Below the pieces are notes generated by a model, which worked only from the letters and a program-made list of their open reading frames with translations, did not search any database and was not told the origin of the DNA. Shown here one piece after another: positions 5,991 through 15,200 of a stretch of 64,000 nt of DNA (within the stretch, counting starts at the first letter, position 1; each line of letters opens with the position of its first letter). The stretch covers positions 3,100,001-3,164,000 of the forward strand of contig NZ_CP102246.1 of the NCBI RefSeq assembly GCF_024599795.1, read 5' to 3'. Position numbers and translations under genes: made by a program. This DNA is from Enterobacter cloacae complex sp. R_G8. GTDB lineage: Bacteria > Pseudomonadota > Gammaproteobacteria > Enterobacterales > Enterobacteriaceae.

Positions 5991-8531
5991 TTAATGCTCC
6001 TGGCGACACGAGACGCTGATGTCCGTAATTCCGCCGTATTGCGATCCTTCCGGCAGGCTAAAATCTGCCCGACACTGCTGATGAGGTTGATGTCCCCATG
6101 TTGCCAGGACCGTGCCCTGGTCGCGCAGGCCGGTTAAATAGACCTGGCCGCGATCGCCCACGATAAAGCTGCTCTTGTCATCATCCGCCAGGGTAACAAC
6201 CGCGCCAAACGGCACGAACTGGTCATGAGTCGTCAACGTCATCAGCACCCGACGTCCGACTTTGGACAGGTAATCGGCTTTCACCACCGCACCACGTGTA
6301 GGTGTGACCGTGCGCGTGTTGATCTCCAGCTCCACATCATCAGGCATATTTTCAGGATCGAGAGCGAGATCGTTTTTGCGGTATACGGAGAGGTTATTCA
6401 CCACCGTATATCCCCGGTAATCCGTCCGTACGCCGGACTGGTTACGAATATTCACACCATGAGCGCCAGGGGCTTTGATTAACGCATTGGTTTCTCCCAG
6501 CGGCTGAGAGAGCGTTATGCCATCAGCATGGGCGAGGATCCCCCCCTGCACACCATAATTAAGGCGTTCGCTATTTTTGTCGTAGCCATATCCCGCCGTG
6601 ACCTCGCCATACGTGCCTTTGTAGTCACCGTTCAGCGTGCCGGTATATCCCACGCCATCCGTGCCGTAACCTTGCTGGATATTCCAGTTCAGCGCGCTAT
6701 TGTTGAGAGCCACCCCGTTCATGCCGATACTGTGCGTCGTGCCATTGTTCTTACTGGTATTCAGGCCATAGTTGGCCCACGTCTGCGGCAGGAATTTATC
6801 CAGCGGCACGCTGACGGTAAACGCCAGCAACTGGTCGTGGTCATAGGTCTTTGTACTTCCACTGCCGGATGAGGTCGGGCCGCCATTTTTGCTGTATGTC
6901 CAGGTCACGCCATAACTGATGTTGTTCCAGTCGTTGTTGTAGCCGACACTCCATGACGCCATTGATTTGTCGGTGTTCCAGTAATCTTCCCGTGCGGCGC
7001 TGAGCGTCAGCGCACCCCGCTCATCACCCAGCGTCTGGCTCATCGTCAGCTCCACACGGTTACGTCGTCTGTTCTGAAGCGCACTGCTGTCTTCGTACGA
7101 GTCCAGCACGTCCTGGAGCCCGTAATAGCCGCGTGTTGAATAACGGTATCCTGCAATCGAAAAGTCAGTGCCGGTATTCAGCACGTTCTTGCTGTAGCGT
7201 GCGCGCAAGGATTGCCCCTGCGTTTTCGCGGTATGGGCCAGTGTTGACCAGGCCTGGGTGACATCGGCGGAGAGCGCCCCGAAATCCCCCATGTTTTTAC
7301 CTGTGCCGACAGCGAACGACTGGTACTTGCCGGAACCCTGCACCCCGCCATATAGCGTAATGCCATTCCGCAGCCCATAAATACCGCTGACGTGCCCGAA
7401 CGGGGTTTTCTCCACGCTGCTGTTATAGGCGCGATACTGTCCGCCGGTGAGGGCATATTTCAGTCGCCCTTCACGCTGCAACACGGGTACCGAGGCATAC
7501 GGCAGCGTGAAATGCTGCTCGCTGCCATCTGCCTCTTTGATGGTCACGTCTAAATCGCCCGCGCCACCGGTGGGATACATATCGGTAATTTCAAACGCGC
7601 CCGGTGCCACATAGCTTTGGTAGATCTGATAGCCATTCTGGCGAATCACGACCTGCGCATTGGTGCGCGCGATCCCTCGCACCACAGGAGCATAGCCTTT
7701 CAGGGAGTCCGGCAGCATGTCATCGTCCGACGCCAGCTGAACCCCGCGAAAAGGCACGCTGTCAAAGACATCCGCCGGGGCGGAGCTGTCCCCGAGGGTA
7801 AGCTGCGCTTTCAGGGGAATAACGGCACGTTGCAGGTAGCTGTAGACCGTGTCCCATTGATCTTTCCCGGCAGCATCCCGCGACCAGGTGGTGTAGTTGC
7901 GTAAACGCCACGGCCCGATATTGACCCCTGGACGCAGGTTCGCATACTGGGAGTTGCTACTGACCCCCTCGCCCGCTCTCGCCCGGCTGTTTGCCCCACT
8001 CAGGCTGTAATTGAGCATGGCTGCCGTGATCCCTTCATCCCACATCTCCGGCGGCACATAGCCTCTTGCCGGCAGATCGATGGCGGCCTGCGGAATACTC
8101 AACACCAGACGCTGGGCAGCAAACTGAAAATCCGCACTGGCCTGTGGAATAGCCTGAAGATTGACGCATTCACTCTTCTCTGCATCAAGCGCTGGAAATA
8201 GTGCCGTTTTCACGCCCCAGCGTTTTAATTGCGCAAGACTCAGACAAGGTTGCAATGACGCATCGCCGTTGTCGGCTTTGCTCGCGGTAAACTGAATATC
8301 CCCCGTCTCCAGAAACGCGTCGTCGACAATAATATCGACATGGTAGATCCCCGGTGCCTGCGAGCCTGATTCAAAGGCCGACAAATCGGCTTTATCCATG
8401 CCTGGATTATCCAGCTCAATTAATTCGGTGTTAAAGGCAACACTGGCGTAGAGCGAGGTTGAGGATCCGCCAAACGCTAAGGCGATAAACATCGCCAGGC
8501 GTGCGGGTTTCATCGTGTTATTTACCGTCAT
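5991..8531 (-). CDS. Fimbrial outer-membrane usher (LpfC/FimD family)
   Basis: An 846-aa usher, the usual family length. It has a signal peptide and an N-terminal chaperone-binding domain (VAFNTELIELDNPGMDKADLSAF). The long central beta-barrel with plug domain includes GYAPVVRGIARTNAQVVIRQ and YPTGGAGDLDV. The C-terminal domains contain PFGAVVTLADDD and a paired cysteine region (CRADFSLPEGSQYGG ... VSCRQEH). It threads subunits across the outer membrane while chaperones are released. A second ATG 18 bp inside (8513) is possible, and neither has a strong ribosome binding site. It lies between the chaperone (44 bp upstream) and adhesin (1 bp downstream) genes, so translational coupling to the adhesin is likely. 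Confidence 0.93.
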   Translation of the reverse strand: MTVNNTMKPARLAMFIALAFGGSSTSLYASVAFNTELIELDNPGMDKADLSAFESGSQAPGIYHVDIIVDDAFLETGDIQFTASKADNGDASLQPCLSLAQLKRWGVKTALFPALDAEKSECVNLQAIPQASADFQFAAQRLVLSIPQAAIDLPARGYVPPEMWDEGITAAMLNYSLSGANSRARAGEGVSSNSQYANLRPGVNIGPWRLRNYTTWSRDAAGKDQWDTVYSYLQRAVIPLKAQLTLGDSSAPADVFDSVPFRGVQLASDDDMLPDSLKGYAPVVRGIARTNAQVVIRQNGYQIYQSYVAPGAFEITDMYPTGGAGDLDVTIKEADGSEQHFTLPYASVPVLQREGRLKYALTGGQYRAYNSSVEKTPFGHVSGIYGLRNGITLYGGVQGSGKYQSFAVGTGKNMGDFGALSADVTQAWSTLAHTAKTQGQSLRARYSKNVLNTGTDFSIAGYRYSTRGYYGLQDVLDSYEDSSALQNRRRNRVELTMSQTLGDERGALTLSAAREDYWNTDKSMASWSVGYNNDWNNISYGVTWTYSKNGGPTSSGSGSTKTYDHDQLLAFTVSVPLDKFLPQTWANYGLNTSKNNGTTHSIGMNGVALNNSALNWNIQQGYGTDGVGYTGTLNGDYKGTYGEVTAGYGYDKNSERLNYGVQGGILAHADGITLSQPLGETNALIKAPGAHGVNIRNQSGVRTDYRGYTVVNNLSVYRKNDLALDPENMPDDVELEINTRTVTPTRGAVVKADYLSKVGRRVLMTLTTHDQFVPFGAVVTLADDDKSSFIVGDRGQVYLTGLRDQGTVLATWGHQPHQQCRADFSLPEGSQYGGITDISVSCRQEH

Positions 8532-8575
8532 TGCGAATTACCGGGTTAATGCAGGCGTTGCCGTTTGCGAAAGGT

Positions 8576-9253
8576 TCACAAACTGGCTTGATGTAATACG
8601 CCGGGACTGCCATAGTCGTTAATAATTTTAAACGTGAGTGAATTTCCCCTTGCCTCGTTGGGTAATACAAACCGGGCTGAGGCACCGGGTAACACGTAGG
8701 TCACATCGTCCAGCTTTTTCCCCCCCAGCGTAATTTCATTAAAATTGACGACATATTGCGTGGGGTTGTTGACCTGAATTTCATTCCCGGCTCGTTGCCA
8801 GGTTAATTTATTAGCCTGTTCTTCTGGCGTAGACGCCCGCAAACCTTCTGGCCGGTAGATCAGTTTGATGCGCGTTTTTACTGCTATTTGCAGGGCGTTC
8901 GTCTGCTTTGATGCCGAAGGGATCGCTTTGATATTCAGCCAAAATAAACTTTCCTGCTCCTGAGGCAGTGCACCAGTCATCACGATCCGCTCAATATTTT
9001 TTTGTCCTCCATCCAGCCGATATAATGGCGGTGTAATAATAAAAGGCGCTTTAGCTGTGTTCCCTTCCTGCATATCTATCCATGACTGAATTAAATAAGG
9101 CGCACTGTCCGGATTAGTTATGCTGATTGACGCTTCTTTTTTAGCCCCACCGAAAATGATTCGGGTTCCGCCAATAATGACCCCGGCGTGAGCTGTGGTC
9201 AGCGTCAATGCTGACAGCGCCAGGGCCAGTCCTTTTGTTTTGATAAAACGCAT
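8576..9253 (-). CDS. Periplasmic fimbrial chaperone (LpfB/FimC family)
   Basis: A 225-aa PapD-like chaperone. It has a signal peptide (MRFIKTKGLALALSALTLTTAHA) and two Ig-like domains with the family signatures: GVIIGGTRIIFGGAKKEASISITN near the N-terminus, the alternating hydrophobic G1-strand region before LALQIAVKTRIKLIYRPEGL, and NPTQYVVNFNEITLGGK in domain 2. It donates a strand to nascent pilins and targets them to the usher. The start at 9253 is chosen because GAGGT lies 6 bases upstream; a further in-frame codon at 9271 has no such support. It is 58 bp from the major subunit gene, which fits the usual subunit-chaperone order. Confidence 0.92.
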   Translation of the reverse strand: MRFIKTKGLALALSALTLTTAHAGVIIGGTRIIFGGAKKEASISITNPDSAPYLIQSWIDMQEGNTAKAPFIITPPLYRLDGGQKNIERIVMTGALPQEQESLFWLNIKAIPSASKQTNALQIAVKTRIKLIYRPEGLRASTPEEQANKLTWQRAGNEIQVNNPTQYVVNFNEITLGGKKLDDVTYVLPGASARFVLPNEARGNSLTFKIINDYGSPGVLHQASL

Positions 9254-9311
9254 GAAAACCTCATACCACAACGGGGCCGGGTTGGCCCCTTACTGATTGC
9301 TGCCAACAATA

Positions 9312-9845
9312 TTAGTTGTAGACCACGGAGAAATTCGCGACAGAATTCGCCGGACCGGCGGTGACCGCCGCTGCGGTGGAAATATACTGCGCATAGAAAC
9401 TCAGCGTATTATCCATGGTGCTGCTCAGCGCATAGCTATAGCTGTTGCTGCCATGGAGCGGCAGATCGGCCTTATCCGCACTCATCAGGTTAATCGCCAC
9501 ACCGGTCGCCGCGCCCGCCGCAGACGAATCAATCGCCAGCAGGCTGGAATTCGTGGCATCCGGCGTACCATCAAAGCGAACCTTCGCGTTGGTGACCGTC
9601 ACCGGGCAATTTTTCAACACGATATTAAATTGCGTGGCTGCGGTTCTGGCCCCGGTGGTCGGGAATTCGGTCTTATAATAATCGCCCAACACCACCACCT
9701 GATTCTGTGAAGCCACATCAACGTCACAGGCGGAATCCAGAATATTACCGTTAAAATTAACGGTACCCGCAGCGGCGAAGGCGTGTGTTGCTGTCAGGGC
9801 AGAACTGACTGCCAGCAGTGTTATCATCATTTTATTGTTCATCAT
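9312..9845 (-). CDS. Major fimbrial subunit (LpfA/FimA-like)
   Basis: A 177-aa pilin with a signal peptide MMNNKMMITLLAVSSALTATHAFA and mature start AAGTVNFNGNILDSACDV. The two conserved cysteines (DSACDV and LKNCPV), the SQNQVVVLG strand as in Salmonella LpfA, and the C-terminal FSVVYN all mark a type-1 pilin. It is the first gene of the minus-strand fimbrial operon, so it should be the rod subunit. AGGA upstream of the paired ATG codons (9845, 9842) fixes the start; a GTG at 9860 is less likely. The upstream region is unusually AT-rich and contains three GGTCTA-N4-TAGACC palindromes that are probably its control sites. Confidence 0.88.
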   Translation of the reverse strand: MMNNKMMITLLAVSSALTATHAFAAAGTVNFNGNILDSACDVDVASQNQVVVLGDYYKTEFPTTGARTAATQFNIVLKNCPVTVTNAKVRFDGTPDATNSSLLAIDSSAAGAATGVAINLMSADKADLPLHGSNSYSYALSSTMDNTLSFYAQYISTAAAVTAGPANSVANFSVVYN

Positions 9846-10198
9846 TAAATCCTGTATCACTTTATTTATTACTGAAATCCAGATTACATAATTCAGGCCT
9901 CATCAGCCGATGAACGAAATTTATACAACTCTTTTTCGACACACAATCTATTTTGAGGTCTAGCTGTAGACTTCTCTTTAACAAAATAAATACATTTCAG
10001 TTTTGAAATTTCTTAAGCAATTATGTTTCCGGTCTACTTTTAGACCCGTAATTTACGCCCTTACAATTCATATAATTAGGCTCGTCATTTACTGCGGTCT
10101 ATTTTTAGACCCGTGTTAAACATTCCACGACCCGCTGTTTTTTAAGATAATTCTTTATATCGATCAAATAATGATCGCGTCCGTGAGTGAGGTATCTA
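9846..10198. promoter_or_regulatory. AT-rich divergent control region with three GGTCTA-N4-TAGACC palindromes
   Basis: This 353-bp intergenic region separates the fimbrial operon (minus) from two IprA-like regulator genes (plus). It contains three palindromes. Site 1 (9957-9972) is GGTCTA-GCTG-TAGACT; site 2 (10032-10047) is GGTCTA-CTTT-TAGACC; site 3 (10096-10111) is GGTCTA-TTTT-TAGACC. Sites 2 and 3 agree over 19 bases except one position. The spacings of 75 and 64 bp are close to seven and six turns of B-DNA, so all three could face the same side. No canonical promoter is obvious; high AT content suggests H-NS silencing as a further layer. Confidence 0.75.
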
Positions 10199-10858
10199 AT
10201 GAACACCCGAATGGCTCCCAGTCTCGATAATGAAAAAGCCACCGTGCTTACGGCTAAACCCTATAAGCACATCGAGAAATTAATCGATAACCTTCTTCCC
10301 TCTGCAGAAAGACGCATACTGTCGCGAGGGGAAGTGATCCATTATTACAATAACGATATTCGTCAATGTTTTTTGTTGCTGCAGGGCAGCGTGGCGTTGC
10401 ACCGTCGGGGAGATGGCATCGTATTAAATTCAGAATCCTCGCCGTTTGTTCTTGGCGTGAGCAGCCAGTTCTCCTCAGAGCACCTGTACGTCAGAGCGCT
10501 GGAAACCTCCGAGGTCGCGGGTATTTCGCTGGAACGGTTTAATCGCCTGGTTGCGCAACACAATTTATGGGAGCCCTTTGCGCACCTGCTGATCTATACC
10601 GCCTCTCGGGTCTACGAGCATTGCTCGCGGATCTCACAGATGTCAGCCTATGACATTATTCGCTTTCAGCTGGTTGAGCTGATGCAGGAGCCTGAAGCTA
10701 TACGGCTGAACATGACGGCGGCAGGGTATATACAAAGCCGCACCTGGCTGTCGCGCAGCGGAATTATGCGAATACTGGCGGAACTGCGCACCGGAAAGTA
10801 CATTACGATGGAGCGCGGCGTACTGCTTGATGTCCATCATTTGCCGCGGAAATACTGA
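10199..10858 (+). CDS. IprA/YaiV-like winged-helix transcriptional regulator, first paralogue
   Basis: A 219-aa protein. Residues about 20-140 resemble a Crp-type cyclic-nucleotide-fold domain (FLLLQGSVALHRRGDGIVL, then SSPFVLGVSSQF), without the cAMP-contacting residues that would show nucleotide binding. Residues about 150-215 form a winged helix with recognition-helix segment SRSGIMRILAELRTG and the family ending HHLPRKY, comparable with E. coli YaiV/IprA (ending NRLPSEY). IprA in Salmonella affects hydrogen peroxide resistance. The start at ATG 10199 is chosen for the GTGAGG 7 bases upstream; an in-frame GTG at 10187 would add four residues. It is divergent from the fimbrial operon and 66 bp upstream of a paralogue, so a role in fimbrial or self control is inferred. 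Confidence 0.75.
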   Translation: MNTRMAPSLDNEKATVLTAKPYKHIEKLIDNLLPSAERRILSRGEVIHYYNNDIRQCFLLLQGSVALHRRGDGIVLNSESSPFVLGVSSQFSSEHLYVRALETSEVAGISLERFNRLVAQHNLWEPFAHLLIYTASRVYEHCSRISQMSAYDIIRFQLVELMQEPEAIRLNMTAAGYIQSRTWLSRSGIMRILAELRTGKYITMERGVLLDVHHLPRKY

Positions 10859-10924
10859 CCCTGGTGCTGTCGGTGGTGCCGAGTAAGGCTATAATCAGAA
10901 AGACGATTCTTTCAGGTTCAGGTT

Positions 10925-11554
10925 ATGTCCACCACAGAAAAACCCCATCGTGGTTCTCCTTATGCGCAAGCGCTGATTACGCACTTACAGCCCTACTCTA
11001 CGCTTCGCAACACGGGTCGCGGGGAGCAGCTGGATCTGGTGGTTAATGGCCGGGGAATGAGTTATTTGATTCTGGAAGGGACCGTTGCCATTTACCGACG
11101 CAGCGACAATCTGATGCTGTCGACGGCGAAAAGCCCGGCGTTATTTGGCGTGGCCAATATCAGTAACATCTTTTTTGACGACTACCTGAAAACAGTGACG
11201 CCCTGCAGGATCGGTACGCTGCCCACAGAGCAGCTCAACGTCATTATCCAGGAGAAGGCGTTGTGGGGGCTGCTATCAAACCATCTGATGTTCATGTACA
11301 ACCGGCTCTATAACACCGTCATGCCGAAGGGGGCGCCGACGGCTTATGAGATGATCCGCCAGCAGCTGATGCTGTTAATGAATGAAGATGAATCCTATCG
11401 CCAGGGGATCACCGCTGAACGTTACATTCGCGACAAAACCCAGCTTTCCCGTAGCGGCGTGATGCGTATCCTGGCGGATTTAAAAACCGGCGGGTTTATC
11501 GAAATGGATGACGGCAGGCTGATTAAAATCAACAAACTTCCCGCCCGTTACTGA
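10925..11554 (+). CDS. IprA/YaiV-like winged-helix transcriptional regulator, second paralogue
   Basis: A 209-aa paralogue of the preceding gene with the same two-domain plan: beta-roll sensor-like region (SYLILEGTVAIYRRSDNLMLSTAKSPALFGVANIS) and C-terminal winged helix. Its recognition segment SRSGVMRILADLKTG is nearly identical to SRSGIMRILAELRTG in the upstream paralogue, while the sensor domains differ much more. This suggests a shared DNA target with different input signals. It ends NKLPARY, the family's C-terminal signature. CAGGTT precedes the ATG. It probably forms an operon with the upstream gene, and a strong terminator follows at 11566. Confidence 0.75.
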   Translation: MSTTEKPHRGSPYAQALITHLQPYSTLRNTGRGEQLDLVVNGRGMSYLILEGTVAIYRRSDNLMLSTAKSPALFGVANISNIFFDDYLKTVTPCRIGTLPTEQLNVIIQEKALWGLLSNHLMFMYNRLYNTVMPKGAPTAYEMIRQQLMLLMNEDESYRQGITAERYIRDKTQLSRSGVMRILADLKTGGFIEMDDGRLIKINKLPARY

Positions 11555-11565
11555 ATTGCAGACAC

Positions 11566-11592
11566 AAAAAAGGCCGCACTCGCGGCCTTTTT
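11566..11592. terminator. Bidirectional intrinsic terminator
   Basis: GGCCGC (11572-11577) pairs with GCGGCC (11582-11587) across a four-base loop, flanked by six A on the left and five T on the right. It ends the IprA-like pair on the + strand and ydiH on the - strand. Confidence 0.9.
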
Positions 11593-11598
11593 ATTCTC

Positions 11599-11793
11599 TC
11601 AATGGACGTGAACGCCCAAGCGCCAGGCAAAATAGATCTCTTCTTTCAGTTCATTCGAAGAGAGCGCCAGCAAATCTGTGAACTCCAGTTCAAGCTGTTT
11701 CAGCTTTTTCAGGTACTGCGCCGGAGAAAGGTTGCTCTTATCGCGACGTAAGTATTCAATTGCCAGTTGCGTTGGGGTTATTTCAGTATCCAT
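11599..11793 (-). CDS. ydiH: YdiH family small protein
   Basis: A 64-aa soluble, charged, helical protein of unknown function. It matches E. coli YdiH (62 aa) from memory nearly throughout: PTQLAIEYLRRDKSNLSPAQ, LKQLELEFTDLLALSS and a C-terminus EIYFAWRLGVH. The start MDTEITPTQ at 11793 is supported by GAGGA upstream; a longer in-frame start seven codons earlier is not needed. It stands next to menI and ydiJ as in E. coli, so this is where the conserved backbone begins after the fimbrial block. Confidence 0.9.
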   Translation of the reverse strand: MDTEITPTQLAIEYLRRDKSNLSPAQYLKKLKQLELEFTDLLALSSNELKEEIYFAWRLGVHVH

Positions 11794-11879
11794 GATGTCC
11801 TCGCTTATGTACAAATCCTGACCAGTATATCACAACGCCCTGGCTAGTTTTTGACCAAATGCAAAAACACCGACAAAAT

Positions 11880-12290
11880 TTACACCACCGCTGTCGTCAG
11901 CCGCGACGAGCAGCACAGCCGATCCTGCTCATCAAGAATATCAATCTGCCACACCTGATGACGGCTACCGGCATGCAGCGCGCGGCAAATACCGCGCACG
12001 CGTCCGCTACGCACCGAGCGAATATGGTTGGCGTTCACCTCCAGACCGACCACCTTTTGCTCCCCTTCGGTACACAGATAGCCCGCCACCGAGCCCAGCG
12101 TTTCGGCCAGCACCACGGACGCACCGCCATGCAGCAGGCCAAACGGCTGATGCGTGCGATGATCGACAGGCATGGTGGCCTCCAGGTCGTCCTCGCCGAT
12201 ACGGATGAACCGGATATCCAGCAACCCGACCATATTCCCCTCGCCCATGGCGTTTAACGCCTGTAGCGTGACGGCACGTTTCCAGATCAT
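11880..12290 (-). CDS. menI: 1,4-dihydroxy-2-naphthoyl-CoA hydrolase
   Basis: A 136-aa hotdog-fold thioesterase (YdiI) that releases 1,4-dihydroxy-2-naphthoate from its CoA ester in menaquinone synthesis. It is the same length as E. coli MenI and has the motif HQPFGLLHGGASVVLAETLGS, in which E63 is the catalytic glutamate and H54 is also conserved. The C-terminal strand DRLCCSSRLTTAVV matches E. coli. The start codon overlaps the ydiJ stop by 4 bp (ATGA), so the two genes are translationally coupled in one minus-strand transcript. Confidence 0.95.
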   Translation of the reverse strand: MIWKRAVTLQALNAMGEGNMVGLLDIRFIRIGEDDLEATMPVDHRTHQPFGLLHGGASVVLAETLGSVAGYLCTEGEQKVVGLEVNANHIRSVRSGRVRGICRALHAGSRHQVWQIDILDEQDRLCCSSRLTTAVV

Positions 12291-15200
12291 CCGATAATCT
12301 CCAGTAAAGCCTGTAATGGGTGGCGTACGCCGTTACCCTCTACCCGTTTCACCTGGCTTCGACAGGAGTAGCCTGTTGCCAGGCAGCGGTTTCTTGGCAA
12401 ACGCTGCATCGCCTGATGCCACGACAGCTCGTAGATACCGAGCGAGTTGGCGTGATTCTTGACTTCATGCCCGTAGGTGCCCGCCATGCCGCAGCAGCCA
12501 ACGCTGACGCTCTCAAGCTTCGCGCCGAAACGGGCAAAGATAGAGGCCCATTGCGCAGGTGCCCCTGGCAGCGCGGTGACCTCGGTACAGTGGCCAAACA
12601 GGTACCACGACTCACCGCTGACCTCCATGGCGGTGGTCTGCTCCAGGGCGGCCGGCAGCCACTCATGTACCAGCATTACGTGGAAATCACCGCGTTTATC
12701 GCCCAGCGTCTGCGTGTATTCATCGCGATAGCAGAGCACCAGTGCCGGATCGACACCCACCATCGGCATCCCCAGCTCGGCGACCCGGTTGAGGAAATCA
12801 GACGTTTTTTGCGCCGTTTTCGCGAAGCGGTTGAGGAAGCCTTTAATGTGTTGCGCCTTACCGTTGGGTGAGAACGGCAGGACTACCGGCTGGTATCCCA
12901 GCTTTTCCGCCAGGCGGACGAAATCGGCCACCACCTGCGCATCGTAGTAGCTGGTAAAGGGATCCTGCACCACCAGCACCACCTTCGCTTTTTGCTCAGG
13001 GCTTAGCGCCTCAAGCTGCTCCAGGGTCATGTTTGCCGAGCGGTGTCCCACCAGCTGACGCTGCAGCGACGGTACCGAAAGCAGCGGCAGATCCACCATC
13101 CCGATATGTTTTTCGGAAAGCTTGCGTACCAGCGGCTGATTAATAAAGAAGTTGAAGGTCTTCGGCGCCCGCGCCATCAGCGGGGCATAGCTCTCCACCG
13201 TTGCCACCAGATGGTCGCGCATCGGGCGCAGATAGCGCGTGTGGTAGAGCTGCAGGAAGCGTGAACGGAACTCCGGCACGTCGATCTTAATCGGGCACTG
13301 GGTCGAACAGGCTTTACAGGCCAGGCAGCCGGACATCGCCTCTTTCACCTCATGGGAGAAATCATACTCGCCCTTATTCGCATGCCAGCTGTTGCGGGTG
13401 CGCTCAATCAGGGATCGCAGGCTGGCCCGTTTTTCCGGCAACTCCTGCTCCAGCTTGAGGGGATCCACCCCGCGGTCGGCCAGCAGACGCAGCCATTCCC
13501 GCACCAGCGTCGCCCGCCCTTTTGGCGAATGGATGCGGTTGCTGGTAATTTTCATCGACGGGCACATCGGGCTTTTCACGTCGAAGTTAAAGCACAGGCC
13601 GTTGCCGTTACACTCCAGCGCCCCGCGCCAGGACGCGCGCACGGCAATCGGGATTTGTCTGTCGTAGGTGCCGCGCTTGACGGCATCCACCTGCAGCATC
13701 GGCGCATCAATCCCTTCGGGGGGGCAAATTTTCCCCGGATTGAGACGGTTATTGGGGTCAAACGCCGCTTTGACCTTGCGCAGCTCACCGAAGAGCTGTT
13801 CACCGAAGAACGCCGGACTGTACTCGGCGCGGAACCCTTTTCCGTGTTCACCCCACAGCAGGCCGCCATATTTCGCGGTTAACGCCACCACCTCATCGGA
13901 GATCTGTTTCATCAGGATCTCCTGCTGCGGGTCGCACATGTCCAGCGCCGGACGCACGTGCAGCACCCCGGCATCAACATGGCCGAACATGCCATAGCTC
14001 AGGCCATGACTGTCCAGCAGGGCACGGAATTCAACAATATAATCCGCCAGATGCTCAGGGGGGACACAGGTATCTTCGGCAAACGGAATCGGCTTAGCGG
14101 CACCTTTGGCATTGCCGAGCAGCCCCACCGCTTTTTTACGCATCGCGTAGATACGCTCAATGCCGGCCAGATCGTTACAGAGCTGCCAGCCAATGACGCC
14201 ACCTTCGCCCTGAGCAATCAGTTCGTCCAGCCGCTGACAGAGCGTGGTCACCTGGCTGTCGATAAGCTCTGCATCGTCTCCGGCAAATTCAACAATGTTA
14301 AGCCCGAGCATCTCTTTATCCGGCACATCGGTAATCAGCTCCCGTACGGAGTGCCAGACGATATCTTCCCGCGCCAGATTAAGCACCTTCGAGTCGACGG
14401 TCTCCACCGACAGCGCCTGCGCCTCAACCATAAACGGGGCATTACGCAGCGCGGAATCAAAGGAGTCATATTTGACGTTCACCAGGCGGCGAACCTTCGG
14501 CAACCGGGTGATATCCAGCCGCGCCTCGGTAATAAACGCCAGCGTCCCTTCGGAGCCGGTCAGCACGCGGGTCAAATCAAACTGGGTCAGTTCGTCGTTA
14601 AAGACATGCCGCAGGTCGTAACCGGTCAGGAAACGGTTCAGTTTGGGGAATTTGTCCAGGATCAGCTGGCGGTTATCGCGACAGCGTTCCAGCACGGTGC
14701 GATAGATGCGCCCGCTTGCGGTATTCTCTTTACCCAGCGTTTCCGCCAGCTCGACCGGCATGGGCTGGGTATCCAGGATATCGCCGCCCAGCAGCACCGC
14801 GCGTACGCCCAGAACGTGATCGGAGGTTTTTCCGTAGACCAGCGAGCCCTGCCCGGAGGCATCGGTGTTGATCATCCCGCCGATGGTCGCCCGGTTGCTG
14901 GTGGAAAGCTCCGGCGCGAAGAAGTAGCCGTAAGGTTTGAGATACTGGTTGAGCTGATCTTTGATGACGCCCGCTTCGACACGCACCCATCCCTCTTCAG
15001 GATTGATCTCGATGATGCGGTTCATATAGCGCGACATATCTATGATGATGCCCTGGTTCAGCGCCTGGCCATTTGTCCCGGTGCCACCGCCACGCGGGGT
15101 GAACACCAGAGCGCTAAAACGTTCCTGGGTCGCCAGCCGGGCGATAAGCGCCACATCGGCCGTTGAGCGCGGAAAGACGACTGCATCGGGAAGAAGCTGG

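Noticed and set aside
9846..10198. Invertible promoter switch like fimS upstream of the major pilin gene
   Set aside because: The repeats are 16-bp palindromes rather than paired distant inverted repeats, and no tyrosine recombinase gene is near.
13958..15166. 400-codon open frame on the + strand opposite ydiJ
   Set aside because: It lies antisense to a clearly conserved gene with intact domains, and its composition is typical of a reverse-complement shadow.
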